Source: Paramicrobacterium chengjingii (lineage in GTDB: Bacteria; Actinomycetota; Actinomycetes; Actinomycetales; Microbacteriaceae). Taken from it: a stretch of DNA of 64,000 nucleotides. Below the pieces are notes generated by a model. That model saw only the letters and a list, made by a program, of their open reading frames with translations. It searched no databases and had not been told where the DNA came from. Made by a program: the position numbers and the translations under genes. The stretch is taken from assembly GCF_011751765.2 (NCBI RefSeq), contig NZ_CP061169.1:3534001-3598000 (forward strand), in the 5' to 3' direction. The stretch's first letter is position 1; every line of letters begins with the position of its first letter. Shown piece by piece: positions 43,000-51,866 of the stretch.

Positions 43000-44862
43000 C
43001 TAGCCACCTAGTCCTTCTGCCAAGTTGCTTTTTGTCAATTTCTGCCCGAGGAGCGTTCCGAAGAATGCAATCGCTGCGACCATGAGTACCGCTGCGTTTG
43101 CGGCCTGGTCATATCCGTAATCCACCAATTGAAGTGAATACGTGGTCAGAACGTTTGTGCCTGGAACCGCAAGGATCACGACGAGGCTCAGTCCTTTGAC
43201 GCCCGAGATGAACGGGAGCAGAACCCCTGTGGTCAATGACCCCTTCTGAATTGGTATGACGACTTTCGTCATGCGCTTCCACCACCCAGCGCCCGCAACT
43301 TGCGCCGCCTCTTCTGGATCCTTGCCGAGCTGCATCATCGCCGAGATTCCGGCGCGAGAGGCGTAGGGCATCTGCTCAGCGATAAACGCCAGCACAAGGA
43401 TCGCGGCCGTGCCATACAGTGCGGGGACCGGGCCTCGCTGCACCGCGAACAGTGAAAGATATGCCACGGCGAACGCAATGCCAGGAACGAGGTAGGGGAA
43501 GAACGTGACTTGCCTCAAGAATGAGCCGACGAACTTCACCGGAGTGCGGACGACGACGTAGCCAACCAGAAGTCCCAAAATCCCCGACGTGATTGCGGCA
43601 AGTCCGACGATCCACAACGTGTTCCAGGCCGCTGCCCAGAACTCTGGCGTGAACAGTATTCCCTGTCTGAGAGCTACGGTGTCGAGATTCTGCCCGATCC
43701 AGAAATCCAGGGTGAAGTTACTCGCTTCGAAGACCCCGGGGAACCGCATGACCGTCGAGAGGAACAAGGTGCCAAGAGGGAGAACAACGCTTACGCCGAA
43801 CACCAGACTTGCTGCGACCGTTGCTGGCAGGCGCCATTTCCCCAATTGCGACAGCCGGTTCATTGACCCCTTGGAGCCTACTGTGACAAATCTCTTTCCC
43901 TCTTTCACAAGCCGCGCGTCAATGAGAAGGGAGATCACGCCGATGATGATGATGGCGCCGGCGAGGACGGCGGCAACGCCTGTTTGCCGCGATGAAATAT
44001 TTCGATAAAGGGATGTCGCAAGCACCTCGTATTGCACGGGCATACCCAGAACATAGGCGACTCCGAACTCCCCAAGACATTTGGCGAACACCAAGATCGT
44101 TGCGGACACAAGCGACGGCTTCATAAGCGGAAGCACCACTCGCCAGGTGACGGTGAAACGGCGAGCACCGAGCACTCGGGCCGAGTCCTCCAGCTGGGAG
44201 TCAAATCGCCGCAGCGCATTTCCGAAGAGGAGAATGACGAAGGGCGCGTAGTGCAGGGCCAGGACAACAGTGATGGGGAACTGTCCATAGGACAGCCAGT
44301 CCGGCGGCTCGAATCCCAGAGCCTCAAGCCATCCAGCTTGGCCGCCAACCTTCCGGTTCTTGAAGAGGTTCGTCCAAGCGAGTGCAAACGTCCACGCTGG
44401 CAGCATGTATGGGACGATGAGCGCAGTTGCGAACCATTTGCGGCCCCAGAGGTTCGTGCGGCTGAGCAGCCACGCCATCGTCCCGCCGATGATCAGGGCG
44501 AAGAAAATCGCCCCGATAGCGATCGATAGCGTGTTTCCGAGTGGTCGCCAAAACACGTCCACGGAGAGCGGCGACGCAAACACCCGATGGAGATAGTAGA
44601 GCGTGAGTTCGCCGAAGTTCTGGTCCGCTCTGCCCTCGTCGCCGTACTGGACCATCATCGCGTCGCTCAGCATCGTGATGATGGGCACGATGATCAAGTA
44701 CGTGAACAGTATGGCCGCGAGTACGCCAACAATCGTGGTTGGCTCTCGGAGCGCAATTTTCAACTTGTAGGCAAGTCGTTTGCCGGCCCCGACCTGAGGC
44801 TCTCTGCCTATCGGCTCGGGGCGAGGTTCGCTCTTCTCCCTTTCAAGGAGCCCGTTGCTCAT
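43000..44862 (-). CDS. ABC-transporter permease, two fused transmembrane domains
   Basis: 620 aa with about 12 helices in two homologous halves, as in FbpB. The two EAA-type cytoplasmic loops are EDSARVLGARRFTVTWRVVLP and EEAAQVAGAGWWKRMTKVVIP (each contacts one ATPase subunit). The first ~45 residues are a charged cytoplasmic tail. ATG 44862 is supported by AGAGGAGC. It is the first gene of the minus-strand transporter-phosphatase operon, 157 bp downstream of the phytase-like gene; I see no convincing separate promoter in that gap, so read-through is plausible. Confidence 0.92.
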   Translation of the reverse strand: MSNGLLEREKSEPRPEPIGREPQVGAGKRLAYKLKIALREPTTIVGVLAAILFTYLIIVPIITMLSDAMMVQYGDEGRADQNFGELTLYYLHRVFASPLSVDVFWRPLGNTLSIAIGAIFFALIIGGTMAWLLSRTNLWGRKWFATALIVPYMLPAWTFALAWTNLFKNRKVGGQAGWLEALGFEPPDWLSYGQFPITVVLALHYAPFVILLFGNALRRFDSQLEDSARVLGARRFTVTWRVVLPLMKPSLVSATILVFAKCLGEFGVAYVLGMPVQYEVLATSLYRNISSRQTGVAAVLAGAIIIIGVISLLIDARLVKEGKRFVTVGSKGSMNRLSQLGKWRLPATVAASLVFGVSVVLPLGTLFLSTVMRFPGVFEASNFTLDFWIGQNLDTVALRQGILFTPEFWAAAWNTLWIVGLAAITSGILGLLVGYVVVRTPVKFVGSFLRQVTFFPYLVPGIAFAVAYLSLFAVQRGPVPALYGTAAILVLAFIAEQMPYASRAGISAMMQLGKDPEEAAQVAGAGWWKRMTKVVIPIQKGSLTTGVLLPFISGVKGLSLVVILAVPGTNVLTTYSLQLVDYGYDQAANAAVLMVAAIAFFGTLLGQKLTKSNLAEGLGG

Positions 44863-45019
44863 CGAGTTGCTCCTCTGCAAATTCGCGACGTCATCGTCTT
44901 CCAAACTCTTGTCGGATTGGGGGCAGCTGCACGGTGGCACTGGCCCGGTATTCAGACCACTGGGATTCTGTTACAGGTGGTTTCTATGGTGGTTGGATAA
45001 AGTTCATATCTCGTGCGTT

Positions 45020-46459
45020 TCACCCCCGAAGCGGCGCTAGGCAGCTCTCCAGTTCGTCCGCCTCGTAGAAATAGCTGCCGTCAGCAATCGGCGTGCAGTC
45101 AAACCCGAATGCTGTCTCAGCTTCGTTGTAGAGCATCCGGACGATCACATCACCGTCCGAATTCTCAAATGCATCCCACTGGATATTGGCGGCCATCGGC
45201 GCCACCTGTGCACCACGCCACGGATTATTGTCATACGTGTAGGGATCGCCCTCGGCTGCCTGCTTTGTGCTGCCCGGGAGCTGCAGCAATGTCGCAAAGG
45301 GGATCACTTCTTCCGCGTGCGCAAATCGGAAGTCGGCGACTTGTGTGGTCTCACCGGTTGAAATCCCCGCAATGGCGTCCAAGAAGGAGTCCAAAAGCAC
45401 GTTCGACATCCGATATGTGACATCGCGGCCTTCAAAGCCAGGGCCCTTCTCGTAAAAGTCATTGGCATCGGAAATATAGGCGAGTACTTCAGCGTCCTCT
45501 TCAGTGATGTATGCATCGAAGTCGACATCGGCCTCTTCGGACATCAGAGGTGCAATCACGTAGAGCTCATAGAGGTAGCTCGCTGTGTCGACGACACTCG
45601 TCAAGTGTTTCTTGCCTTTACCGTTGTCGACGAGGTCGAATTCTCCATCGTCAATACGCGAGATGAATTCTTCGGTGAACAGCTGTGACACGATGTCCCG
45701 CGCCACTTCTTCCACCTCTGGACCACTCTCGATCTGATCGAGGACGTCACTGAGATCTTCGTCGTTGTCCTTGTACTCAAGGTACTCAGGGTCCGACTTG
45801 TGGAAGTACAGAAGATCGGGATCATCGATCCGCGGCGCTACGATCTGCTCGATCGAGCCGTTCTCGGATTCGAGACCGATGAAGAAATTGTCACCGCTCT
45901 TTGTCGCGCGGTCCTGCCCAGAACTCGTGAAAGTGATCGAACCTTGGCTGTCGGCGGCTCCGTCAAAGAGGTCCTGCATTCGCTGGTAAGCACGCAGGCC
46001 GATCCCCTGCTCTTCCGTCGCACCCAGACCACTTAAAGTGCCGTACCCGACCTCGTCGTGCACCGCGATAATCGTTTCGAGATCCTCGCCGAGCTGTTCA
46101 CCGAGGTCGGTCAAGCCGTCAGACGCCTCCGCGATCTCCCAGAGCTGGTAAAGAAGGTCGTCATACTTCTTGCTCGAAAGGAGCCGGGAGCCATGACGCC
46201 CGAGGTGCTCCACGAGTACAGGCTCGTACCCGTCAGGTATGGGAGCGTAGTCTTCCATTTCTTCAAACGGCACGTAGGGCGCCTTTGTGCCGTATTGATT
46301 ACCCGTGGTCCTGACATCCGTTGCCGTCTCATCGGCAGCTGCTTGTGCGCTGTCGGCATCCGGTGACGAGCAGCCCGCTAACATGACTGCGAGGGTTGTT
46401 GCCGCGCCAACCGCGGTGAACCACGAGCGTGATGATCGCCTCGTTGCTGTGATTGTCAT
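45020..46459 (-). CDS. MINPP-type histidine phosphatase lipoprotein, candidate surface phytase
   Basis: 479 aa. A lipoprotein signal ends LAGC at Cys30, so the mature enzyme is anchored outside the cell. The histidine-phosphatase motif GRHGSRLL has R88-H89 with S91-R92. The proton-donor motif is HAE (381-383) in RFAHAEEVIPF rather than the HD of AppA-type phytases; HAE is the hallmark of multiple-inositol-polyphosphate phosphatases, known also from Bacteroides and Bifidobacterium. Two Cys near the C-terminus (FDCTP, ESCLAP) may form a disulphide. It would remove phosphates from phytate outside the cell. RBS AAAAGGA precedes ATG 46459. Neighbours (importer, inositol phosphatases, iol operon) strongly support an inositol-phosphate role. 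Confidence 0.85.
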   Translation of the reverse strand: MTITATRRSSRSWFTAVGAATTLAVMLAGCSSPDADSAQAAADETATDVRTTGNQYGTKAPYVPFEEMEDYAPIPDGYEPVLVEHLGRHGSRLLSSKKYDDLLYQLWEIAEASDGLTDLGEQLGEDLETIIAVHDEVGYGTLSGLGATEEQGIGLRAYQRMQDLFDGAADSQGSITFTSSGQDRATKSGDNFFIGLESENGSIEQIVAPRIDDPDLLYFHKSDPEYLEYKDNDEDLSDVLDQIESGPEVEEVARDIVSQLFTEEFISRIDDGEFDLVDNGKGKKHLTSVVDTASYLYELYVIAPLMSEEADVDFDAYITEEDAEVLAYISDANDFYEKGPGFEGRDVTYRMSNVLLDSFLDAIAGISTGETTQVADFRFAHAEEVIPFATLLQLPGSTKQAAEGDPYTYDNNPWRGAQVAPMAANIQWDAFENSDGDVIVRMLYNEAETAFGFDCTPIADGSYFYEADELESCLAPLRG

Positions 46460-46529
46460 CGTGCGTCCTTTTGCTTCATTGCCCGGAACGCGACTTCACA
46501 GATCGTGAACTGCGCACCGAAGGATTTGT

Positions 46530-46559
46530 AATGTAATGACAATAACACAACCGGTGCAA
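46530..46559 (-). promoter_or_regulatory. promoter and operator of the phytase-like gene
   Basis: On the minus strand -35 TTGCAC (46559-46554) and -10 TACATT (46535-46530) are 18 bp apart. The spacer and -10 include TGTCATTACA (46541-46532), a variant of the TTGT-N4-ACAA operator, and the 24-nt element shared with the binding-protein 1 promoter. The remaining bases of the 272-bp gap up to 46731 hold nothing I recognise. Confidence 0.6.
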
Positions 46560-46731
46560 TTTGACGATAGTCGAGGGACATGTTGTGTTCGGCGACGCAG
46601 TTACAGTTCACCCGAGCGTGACCGCTCTCCCGAAGCGTCCGCGTGCTAACCCCGCCGCTTTCGCATGGTGCCTCAGCGCCCGCTGTCTCGAACCACTGAC
46701 TGCGCGCTGGATCTTGTGTATGACTGAGCAC

Positions 46732-47922
46732 TTAGACCCCGTCCCGCGCCGCAGGCGAGTGCGCGACGCTCACTCGCTCCCCCAGATGCGCCGAGCGCTC
46801 TGCTGCATCGACAACGCGCGCTGCCGCAAGCCCGTGCAGCACTGAGGGGCCATACTGTTCACCGGAGAGAACGGACTTAAGGAACGTTGCCGCTTCGATC
46901 GTCTTGAGGTCGTCAAATCCCATGGCAGTGCCACCCCCGGGCTGAAAGCGCCCGAACTCCCCCATCCCCGGCTCCATGTATAAGGTCGAATACCCGTAGT
47001 GCGCGTCTCGACGCAGGCTGACCTGCAACTCATTCAGTCGCTGAAAGTCCCACCGCAATGACCCTTCGGTGCCGTACACCTCGATGACGTACTCCGCTCG
47101 CGGGCCGACCGCAACGCGGCTCGACTCGAACGCCCCAATCGCGCCCGACGCGAACGTGGCGATGACGAGGGCAACATCTTCATTCTCGACTGGCCCCTTC
47201 TCGCCGCCAGCGGACGTGCTGAAGTGGCTGGCGTTCGGCGAGGTCGGCTTCGCCCGCTCCGTGATGTGGGTACTCGTCATCGCCGATACCTCCTCGATAT
47301 CGCCCACAAGATGGGTTGCAAGGTCGAAGCCGTGCGACAGCAGGTCGCCAAGAACACCAGAACCCGCGCGATCTCGCTCAAAGCGCCAGGTCAGTGCACC
47401 CTGGGGGTCCGAAGAGTAGTCAGCGAGAAATGACGTGCGCACGTTCGTAACCGTGCCGAGCTCGCCTCGCGCAATGAGGTCGCGGGCGTACGCGATTGCC
47501 GGCGCATTGCGGTAGTTGAAGCCGACGGTCGTGACGAGACCGGCATCGGATGCTGCCTGCGCGATCTCGGCGCTTTCGGCAAGGCACCGCCCCATGGGTT
47601 TCTCGATCCAAAACGGCTTACCGGCCTCGGCCGCGGCGAGCGCGAACTCTTTGTGCAGGAAGTTCGGGGCACAGATCGAGACGACGTCGACGTCGGGGTC
47701 GGCGAGCACTTCACGGTAGTCGGTTGTCGCGCGCTCATAGCCCAGCTGACCGATGGCCTCCTGCGCAGCTTCGACGACGGCATCCGCTGCGATCGCCAAT
47801 CGCGGCTGAACGCCGAGCTCAGGATACCGTTCGGGAATCGCCTTGTACGAGCGTGTATGGAGGCGCCCCATCCAGCCCACGCTGATGAGGCCGACGCCGA
47901 GACGGAGCTTCGATGTCGCCAT
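46732..47922 (-). CDS. Gfo/Idh/MocA-family oxidoreductase, last gene of the iol operon
   Basis: 396 aa. The N-terminal NAD motif reads GVGLISVGWMGRLHTRSY, followed by ICAPNFLHKEFALAAAEAG and the EKPM motif in WIEKPMGRC. The C-terminal domain carries LGDLLSHGFDLATHLVGD with the Asp/His pair. It is distinct from iolG next door (9-bp gap), so it may oxidise another inositol stereoisomer such as scyllo- or D-chiro-inositol, or act on a later keto intermediate. This position corresponds to extra oxidoreductase genes at the end of corynebacterial iol operons. Confidence 0.88.
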   Translation of the reverse strand: MATSKLRLGVGLISVGWMGRLHTRSYKAIPERYPELGVQPRLAIAADAVVEAAQEAIGQLGYERATTDYREVLADPDVDVVSICAPNFLHKEFALAAAEAGKPFWIEKPMGRCLAESAEIAQAASDAGLVTTVGFNYRNAPAIAYARDLIARGELGTVTNVRTSFLADYSSDPQGALTWRFERDRAGSGVLGDLLSHGFDLATHLVGDIEEVSAMTSTHITERAKPTSPNASHFSTSAGGEKGPVENEDVALVIATFASGAIGAFESSRVAVGPRAEYVIEVYGTEGSLRWDFQRLNELQVSLRRDAHYGYSTLYMEPGMGEFGRFQPGGGTAMGFDDLKTIEAATFLKSVLSGEQYGPSVLHGLAAARVVDAAERSAHLGERVSVAHSPAARDGV

Positions 47923-47931
47923 GGGTCACAC

Positions 47932-48951
47932 TCACGCGTAGAACGCCGGGCGTTCCTCGTGCGGAATCTGCACAATGCCTCCCTCGTTCAGTGCCGTCAC
48001 CCCGGCCTCGCACGCGAGCGCCACCTTGTAGCCGTCCCACGCGTTGGGGCCGTCGACATTCGTGCCGTTCTGCACCGCACGCACCCAGCGCTGAACCTCA
48101 GTGTCGTAGGCGTCGGCGAATCGCGTGGTGAAGTCGGCGTGCTCACGCTGGAACACCCGGCCGTCTTGCCACCGCTCAAGACCACTCGGCTGACCGATGC
48201 GCGCAGTGCCCTTCTCGAACACAGCCTCGGTCGCCACCTGGTAGCCGAACTGGATGCTCACATTCATCTCGACATCAACCAGCACACCGTTCGCGAGCTC
48301 GATGATCACGAGGATCGGCTCCTTCAGTCGTTCGGGAGCGAGCGAGTTGCGGCGCGGATGCTTCACCTCGACGCTCGTGACGTCACTGCCCGCAAGCCAG
48401 GGTGCAACGTCGAACTCGTGCACGACGGAGTCGGTGATAAGCATGTTCTGGTGATACGCGTCAGGAACGCTCGGGTTGCGGTGAACGCATCGCAGCATCA
48501 CGAGTTCGCCCGCGTCGTTGGAGGTGACGAGCTCACGAAGCTGTTCGTACTCTCTGTCGAAGCGGCGCATGAACCCCACCTGAATATGGGGCTTGTCGAG
48601 CTTCTGCTCCGCCTCGAGCACGCGCCGTGACGACTCCGGCTCCTGGGTGAGCGGCTTCTCGCACAGAATCGGCAGATTCGCCTCAAGCGCCGGCAGGATC
48701 ACCGGCTCGTGAAACTGCCCGGGAGTGGCGATGAGCACCGCGTCGACGATGTCTGCCGAGATCGCTTGCTCGAGCGACGCGAACGTCTGGGCACCGGGCG
48801 CTTTCGCTGCCGCTGCGTCGGCGCGAGCAGCATCCGGTTCGACGATCGCCGAGACGAAGGCCCCACTGACGCGGTGCGTCAGACGACTGATGTGATCTGC
48901 GCCCATCATTCCCGCGCCGACGACGGCGACGCGAACATCGTTCTGTGTCAT
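47932..48951 (-). CDS. iolG: myo-inositol 2-dehydrogenase
   Basis: 339 aa Gfo/Idh protein. NAD motif VVGAGMMGADH, LIATPGQFHEP, the catalytic-Lys motif CEKPLTQ, and ITDSVVHEFDVAPWL with the Asp/His pair of inositol dehydrogenases. It oxidises myo-inositol to 2-keto-myo-inositol with NAD+. It follows iolE by 35 bp and precedes a second Gfo/Idh gene; its place after iolD-iolE matches the corynebacterial order. Confidence 0.9.
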   Translation of the reverse strand: MTQNDVRVAVVGAGMMGADHISRLTHRVSGAFVSAIVEPDAARADAAAAKAPGAQTFASLEQAISADIVDAVLIATPGQFHEPVILPALEANLPILCEKPLTQEPESSRRVLEAEQKLDKPHIQVGFMRRFDREYEQLRELVTSNDAGELVMLRCVHRNPSVPDAYHQNMLITDSVVHEFDVAPWLAGSDVTSVEVKHPRRNSLAPERLKEPILVIIELANGVLVDVEMNVSIQFGYQVATEAVFEKGTARIGQPSGLERWQDGRVFQREHADFTTRFADAYDTEVQRWVRAVQNGTNVDGPNAWDGYKVALACEAGVTALNEGGIVQIPHEERPAFYA

Positions 48952-48986
48952 GAATGTGCTCCTTAGCCGGGTGGTCTGTGTATGGC

Positions 48987-49895
48987 TCAGTCGAGACGGG
49001 CGGCCGACGTCGACGAGAGTAGATGCTCGCGCGTGCGCTGGGCGATAGGAAGCGGGTGGTCGACGGCGCAGCCGTACATGTCTTGCTCCACGATGCCGAA
49101 GATGTTCGGGTCGAGCGCAGCAACCTTCTCGATGATCGGCGCGAGCGGCGGCACACCGTTTGGCGGCTCAATCATGATGCCGTCGGCCACGGCGTCTTTA
49201 AACGACACGTCATTCTTGAGCACGTCGAACAGTTGCGTCTGGTCCACCTGCTTGAGGTGAAGGTAACCGATGCGCGACGGATACGCGTCGATGAGCGCGA
49301 GGTTGTCTCCCCCGTAGTACGCGAAGTGTCCCGTGTCGAGGCACAGGTTCGTATAGTGCTCGTCGGTCTCAGTGAGAAAGCGCTCCACTTCGCGATACGT
49401 GCCAATGTGGCTGTCGGCGTGCGAGTGGAACTGCTGCTTCATTCCGAACTCCTCAAGCAGCGCCTTGCCGAGACGATCGTGTGCCGCGGCGAGCTTTGCC
49501 CACTGATCGGCGTCGAGCGTGCGTGGTTCGAGTGCCTCGCCCGTTGCGTCACTGCGCCAGAGGTCGGGGATCACCACGAGGTGCTCTGCCCCCAGCTTCG
49601 ACGCGAGTCCTGCGACGGCGAGCGCCTGATCCCATGCGCGCTTCCACTGGTCGTCTCCCTTGTGAAAACCGGTGAACACGGTGCCGGCCGAGAGCTTCAA
49701 CCCGCGCTTTCCAAGTTCGTCCTGCAGCCGGTTCGGATCGGTGGGAAGGTACCCGTACGGCCCCAGCTCGATCCAGATGTAACCCGCTTCGACAACCTCG
49801 TCTAAAAACCGCTCCCACGGCACTTGATTCGGGTCGTCGGGAAACCACACACCCCACGAGTCGGGGGCGGTGCCGATGCGAATTCCGTTCGACAT
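48987..49895 (-). CDS. iolE: 2-keto-myo-inositol dehydratase (IolE-like TIM barrel)
   Basis: 302 aa xylose-isomerase-like TIM barrel starting RIGTAPDSWGVWFPDDP. Metal-site residues are suggested by ELGPYGYLP, FHSHADSHIG, LCLDTGHFAYYGG and GYLHLKQVD. It dehydrates 2-keto-myo-inositol to a diketo-cyclohexane. The assignment as IolE rather than the isomerase IolI rests on its position between iolD and iolG and on the pathway needing one dehydratase; by sequence alone the two subfamilies are hard to separate. Confidence 0.85.
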   Translation of the reverse strand: MSNGIRIGTAPDSWGVWFPDDPNQVPWERFLDEVVEAGYIWIELGPYGYLPTDPNRLQDELGKRGLKLSAGTVFTGFHKGDDQWKRAWDQALAVAGLASKLGAEHLVVIPDLWRSDATGEALEPRTLDADQWAKLAAAHDRLGKALLEEFGMKQQFHSHADSHIGTYREVERFLTETDEHYTNLCLDTGHFAYYGGDNLALIDAYPSRIGYLHLKQVDQTQLFDVLKNDVSFKDAVADGIMIEPPNGVPPLAPIIEKVAALDPNIFGIVEQDMYGCAVDHPLPIAQRTREHLLSSTSAARLD

Positions 49896-49949
49896 GTGAA
49901 TGTCGTCCTCTCTGACGTGACGTTCTTTCGTGTGTGGTGGCGGATGCTG

Positions 49950-51866
49950 TCAGCCGAGCAGCGGCCTTTGCCGCGCCTTCTGCGTTTGGTAGTCCGTGTA
50001 CGCGTTCCGGGTGGACTCAAGCTCGGCGACGGGCGCGACGGGAACGTCCCACCAGACCTCGCCGTCCGGTGCGTAGAGCAGCGGATCGCTGTTAATGTGG
50101 ATCACGGTTGAGGTGTCCGACGCCTTTGCCGTGGCGATCGCCTCCGAGAGGTCATCAATCGCGGATGCTGTCTGCTCGACCTCGATCACGTCGACCCCGT
50201 AGCTTCGCGCATTCGCCGCGAGATCGATCGGCAGAGTCTGCTCGCCCTGGAAGTTGCGTGCTCGCTCGTCGAGGGTGCGGTATTGGGTGCCGAACCGGGC
50301 GGACCCGGTGGTCTCCGACAGGTGCCCGATCGACGCGTACCCGTGATTCTGCACGATGATCACGATGATCTTGAGTCCCTCGGCGACGGCGGTGACGAGC
50401 TCGGTGTGAAGCATGAGGTACGACCCGTCGCCCACCATGACAATGACGTCGCGGTCGTTCTCACCCGCGGCATCCGCTCCCCTGCGCACGCCGAGGCCGC
50501 CCGCGATCTCGTAGCCCATGCATGAGAACGCGTACTCGACGTGGTAGCCGAGGGCGTCTCTCACTCGCCACAGCTTGTGCAGGTCTCCCGGAAGTGAACC
50601 GGCGGCCTGCACGATAACGTCGCGCGGGTCGCTCGCGCCCTGCACCGCTCCGATGATCTCTGACTGGCCGGGCAGCGCGAGGCCGCTCGGCTCGAACGCG
50701 GCATCAACCGAGGCATCCCATGTCTGCTTTTCGGATGCCGCTCGCGCGGCGAACTCGGACGGCACCGCGTAGTCGTCGAGCAGCTCGCGCAGGCTGCGCA
50801 GAGCCTCCGCAGCATCCGCGATCACGGGCAGCTGGCTGCCGTGCTTGTAGGCGTCGAACGAGGTGATGTTGATGTTCACGAACGTCACATCGGGGTTCTG
50901 AAACACGGTGCGGCTCGCCGTCGTGAAGTCGCTGTAGCGCGTGCCGATGCCGATCACCACGTCGGCGTCTGCCGCGAGGCGGTTCGCCGCCGTGGTGCCG
51001 GTCGAGCCGATTCCGCCGAGGTAATTAGCGTGGTCCCACGGCAGCACTCCCCCACCGGCCTGCGACGTGCCGACGGGAATGCCCGAGTGCTCGACAAAGT
51101 CGCGCAGGTCATTCTCGGCTCCCGAGTAGAGCACGCCTCCCCCGGCAACGATGATCGGTGCCTTCGCCTCTCGAATCGCCGCCGCGGCGCGCTCGATGGG
51201 CCCCCGCTCGGGCAGCGGTCTGCGAATGTGCCATTCGCGGTCAGCGAGAAACTCGTCGGGCACGTCGAGCACCTCGGCCTGCACGTCCTCGGGAAGTGCG
51301 ATCGTGACGGCGCCGGTTTCGGCCGGGTCGGTGAGCACGCGCATCGCCGCGAGCGCGATGGAGAAGAGCTGCTCTGGCCTGTCGACGCGGTCGAAGAACT
51401 TCGACAGCGGCTTGAACGCGTCGGTCACCTGCACCGATGTGTCGTGCGGCATCTCAAGTTGCTGCAGCACCGGGTCGGCGACCCGTGTGGCGAACGTGTC
51501 GCTGGGCAACAGCAGAGCGGGCAGCCGGTTCGCCGTGGCAAGAGCAGCGCCGGTGAGCATGTTGGCAGCACCAGGCCCAACCGATGCTGCGCACGCAAAC
51601 GTGCCGCGGCGCCGGTGCATGCGCGCGTAGCCGACGGCCTGATGCACCATCGCCTGCTCGTTGCGCGCCTGGTGGTAGGGAAGCAGATCGGGTTCACGAG
51701 CGTTCGCCTGCGCGATCGCCTGCCCGAGTCCGGCGACGTTGCCGTGACCGAAGATGCCGAAGATTCCCGGGATGGTGCGCTCGCGCACGTCGCCGTCAAC
51801 TGTCCACTGGTGGCCGAGAAACCCAACGAGAGCCTGGCCCACCGTCATTTGCCGTGACATCGTCAC
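49950..51866 (-). CDS. iolD: 3D-(3,5/4)-trihydroxycyclohexane-1,2-dione acylhydrolase
   Basis: 638 aa ThDP-dependent enzyme of the acetolactate-synthase fold. The N-terminal domain carries GIFGHGNVAGLGQA and SVGPGAANMLTGAA, the central domain IVAGGGVLYSGAE, and the C-terminal ThDP motif begins VMVGDGSYLMLHTE. It opens the diketo ring to 5-deoxy-glucuronate. Its ATG overlaps the iolB stop by 4 nt, showing coupling. Length and motifs are typical of IolD. Confidence 0.95.
   Translation of the reverse strand: MTMSRQMTVGQALVGFLGHQWTVDGDVRERTIPGIFGIFGHGNVAGLGQAIAQANAREPDLLPYHQARNEQAMVHQAVGYARMHRRRGTFACAASVGPGAANMLTGAALATANRLPALLLPSDTFATRVADPVLQQLEMPHDTSVQVTDAFKPLSKFFDRVDRPEQLFSIALAAMRVLTDPAETGAVTIALPEDVQAEVLDVPDEFLADREWHIRRPLPERGPIERAAAAIREAKAPIIVAGGGVLYSGAENDLRDFVEHSGIPVGTSQAGGGVLPWDHANYLGGIGSTGTTAANRLAADADVVIGIGTRYSDFTTASRTVFQNPDVTFVNINITSFDAYKHGSQLPVIADAAEALRSLRELLDDYAVPSEFAARAASEKQTWDASVDAAFEPSGLALPGQSEIIGAVQGASDPRDVIVQAAGSLPGDLHKLWRVRDALGYHVEYAFSCMGYEIAGGLGVRRGADAAGENDRDVIVMVGDGSYLMLHTELVTAVAEGLKIIVIIVQNHGYASIGHLSETTGSARFGTQYRTLDERARNFQGEQTLPIDLAANARSYGVDVIEVEQTASAIDDLSEAIATAKASDTSTVIHINSDPLLYAPDGEVWWDVPVAPVAELESTRNAYTDYQTQKARQRPLLG

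Noticed and set aside
41861..44862. Annotation of the ABC system as an iron(III) importer on the basis of FbpABC resemblance.
   Set aside because: No iron-related gene is nearby, while phosphatases and inositol catabolism genes surround it; AfuA shows that this family can carry sugar phosphates. Iron remains a formal alternative.
46456..46731. A 91-aa minus-strand frame in the gap upstream of the phytase-like gene.
   Set aside because: It spans the mapped promoter and operator, has no RBS and no recognisable domain.
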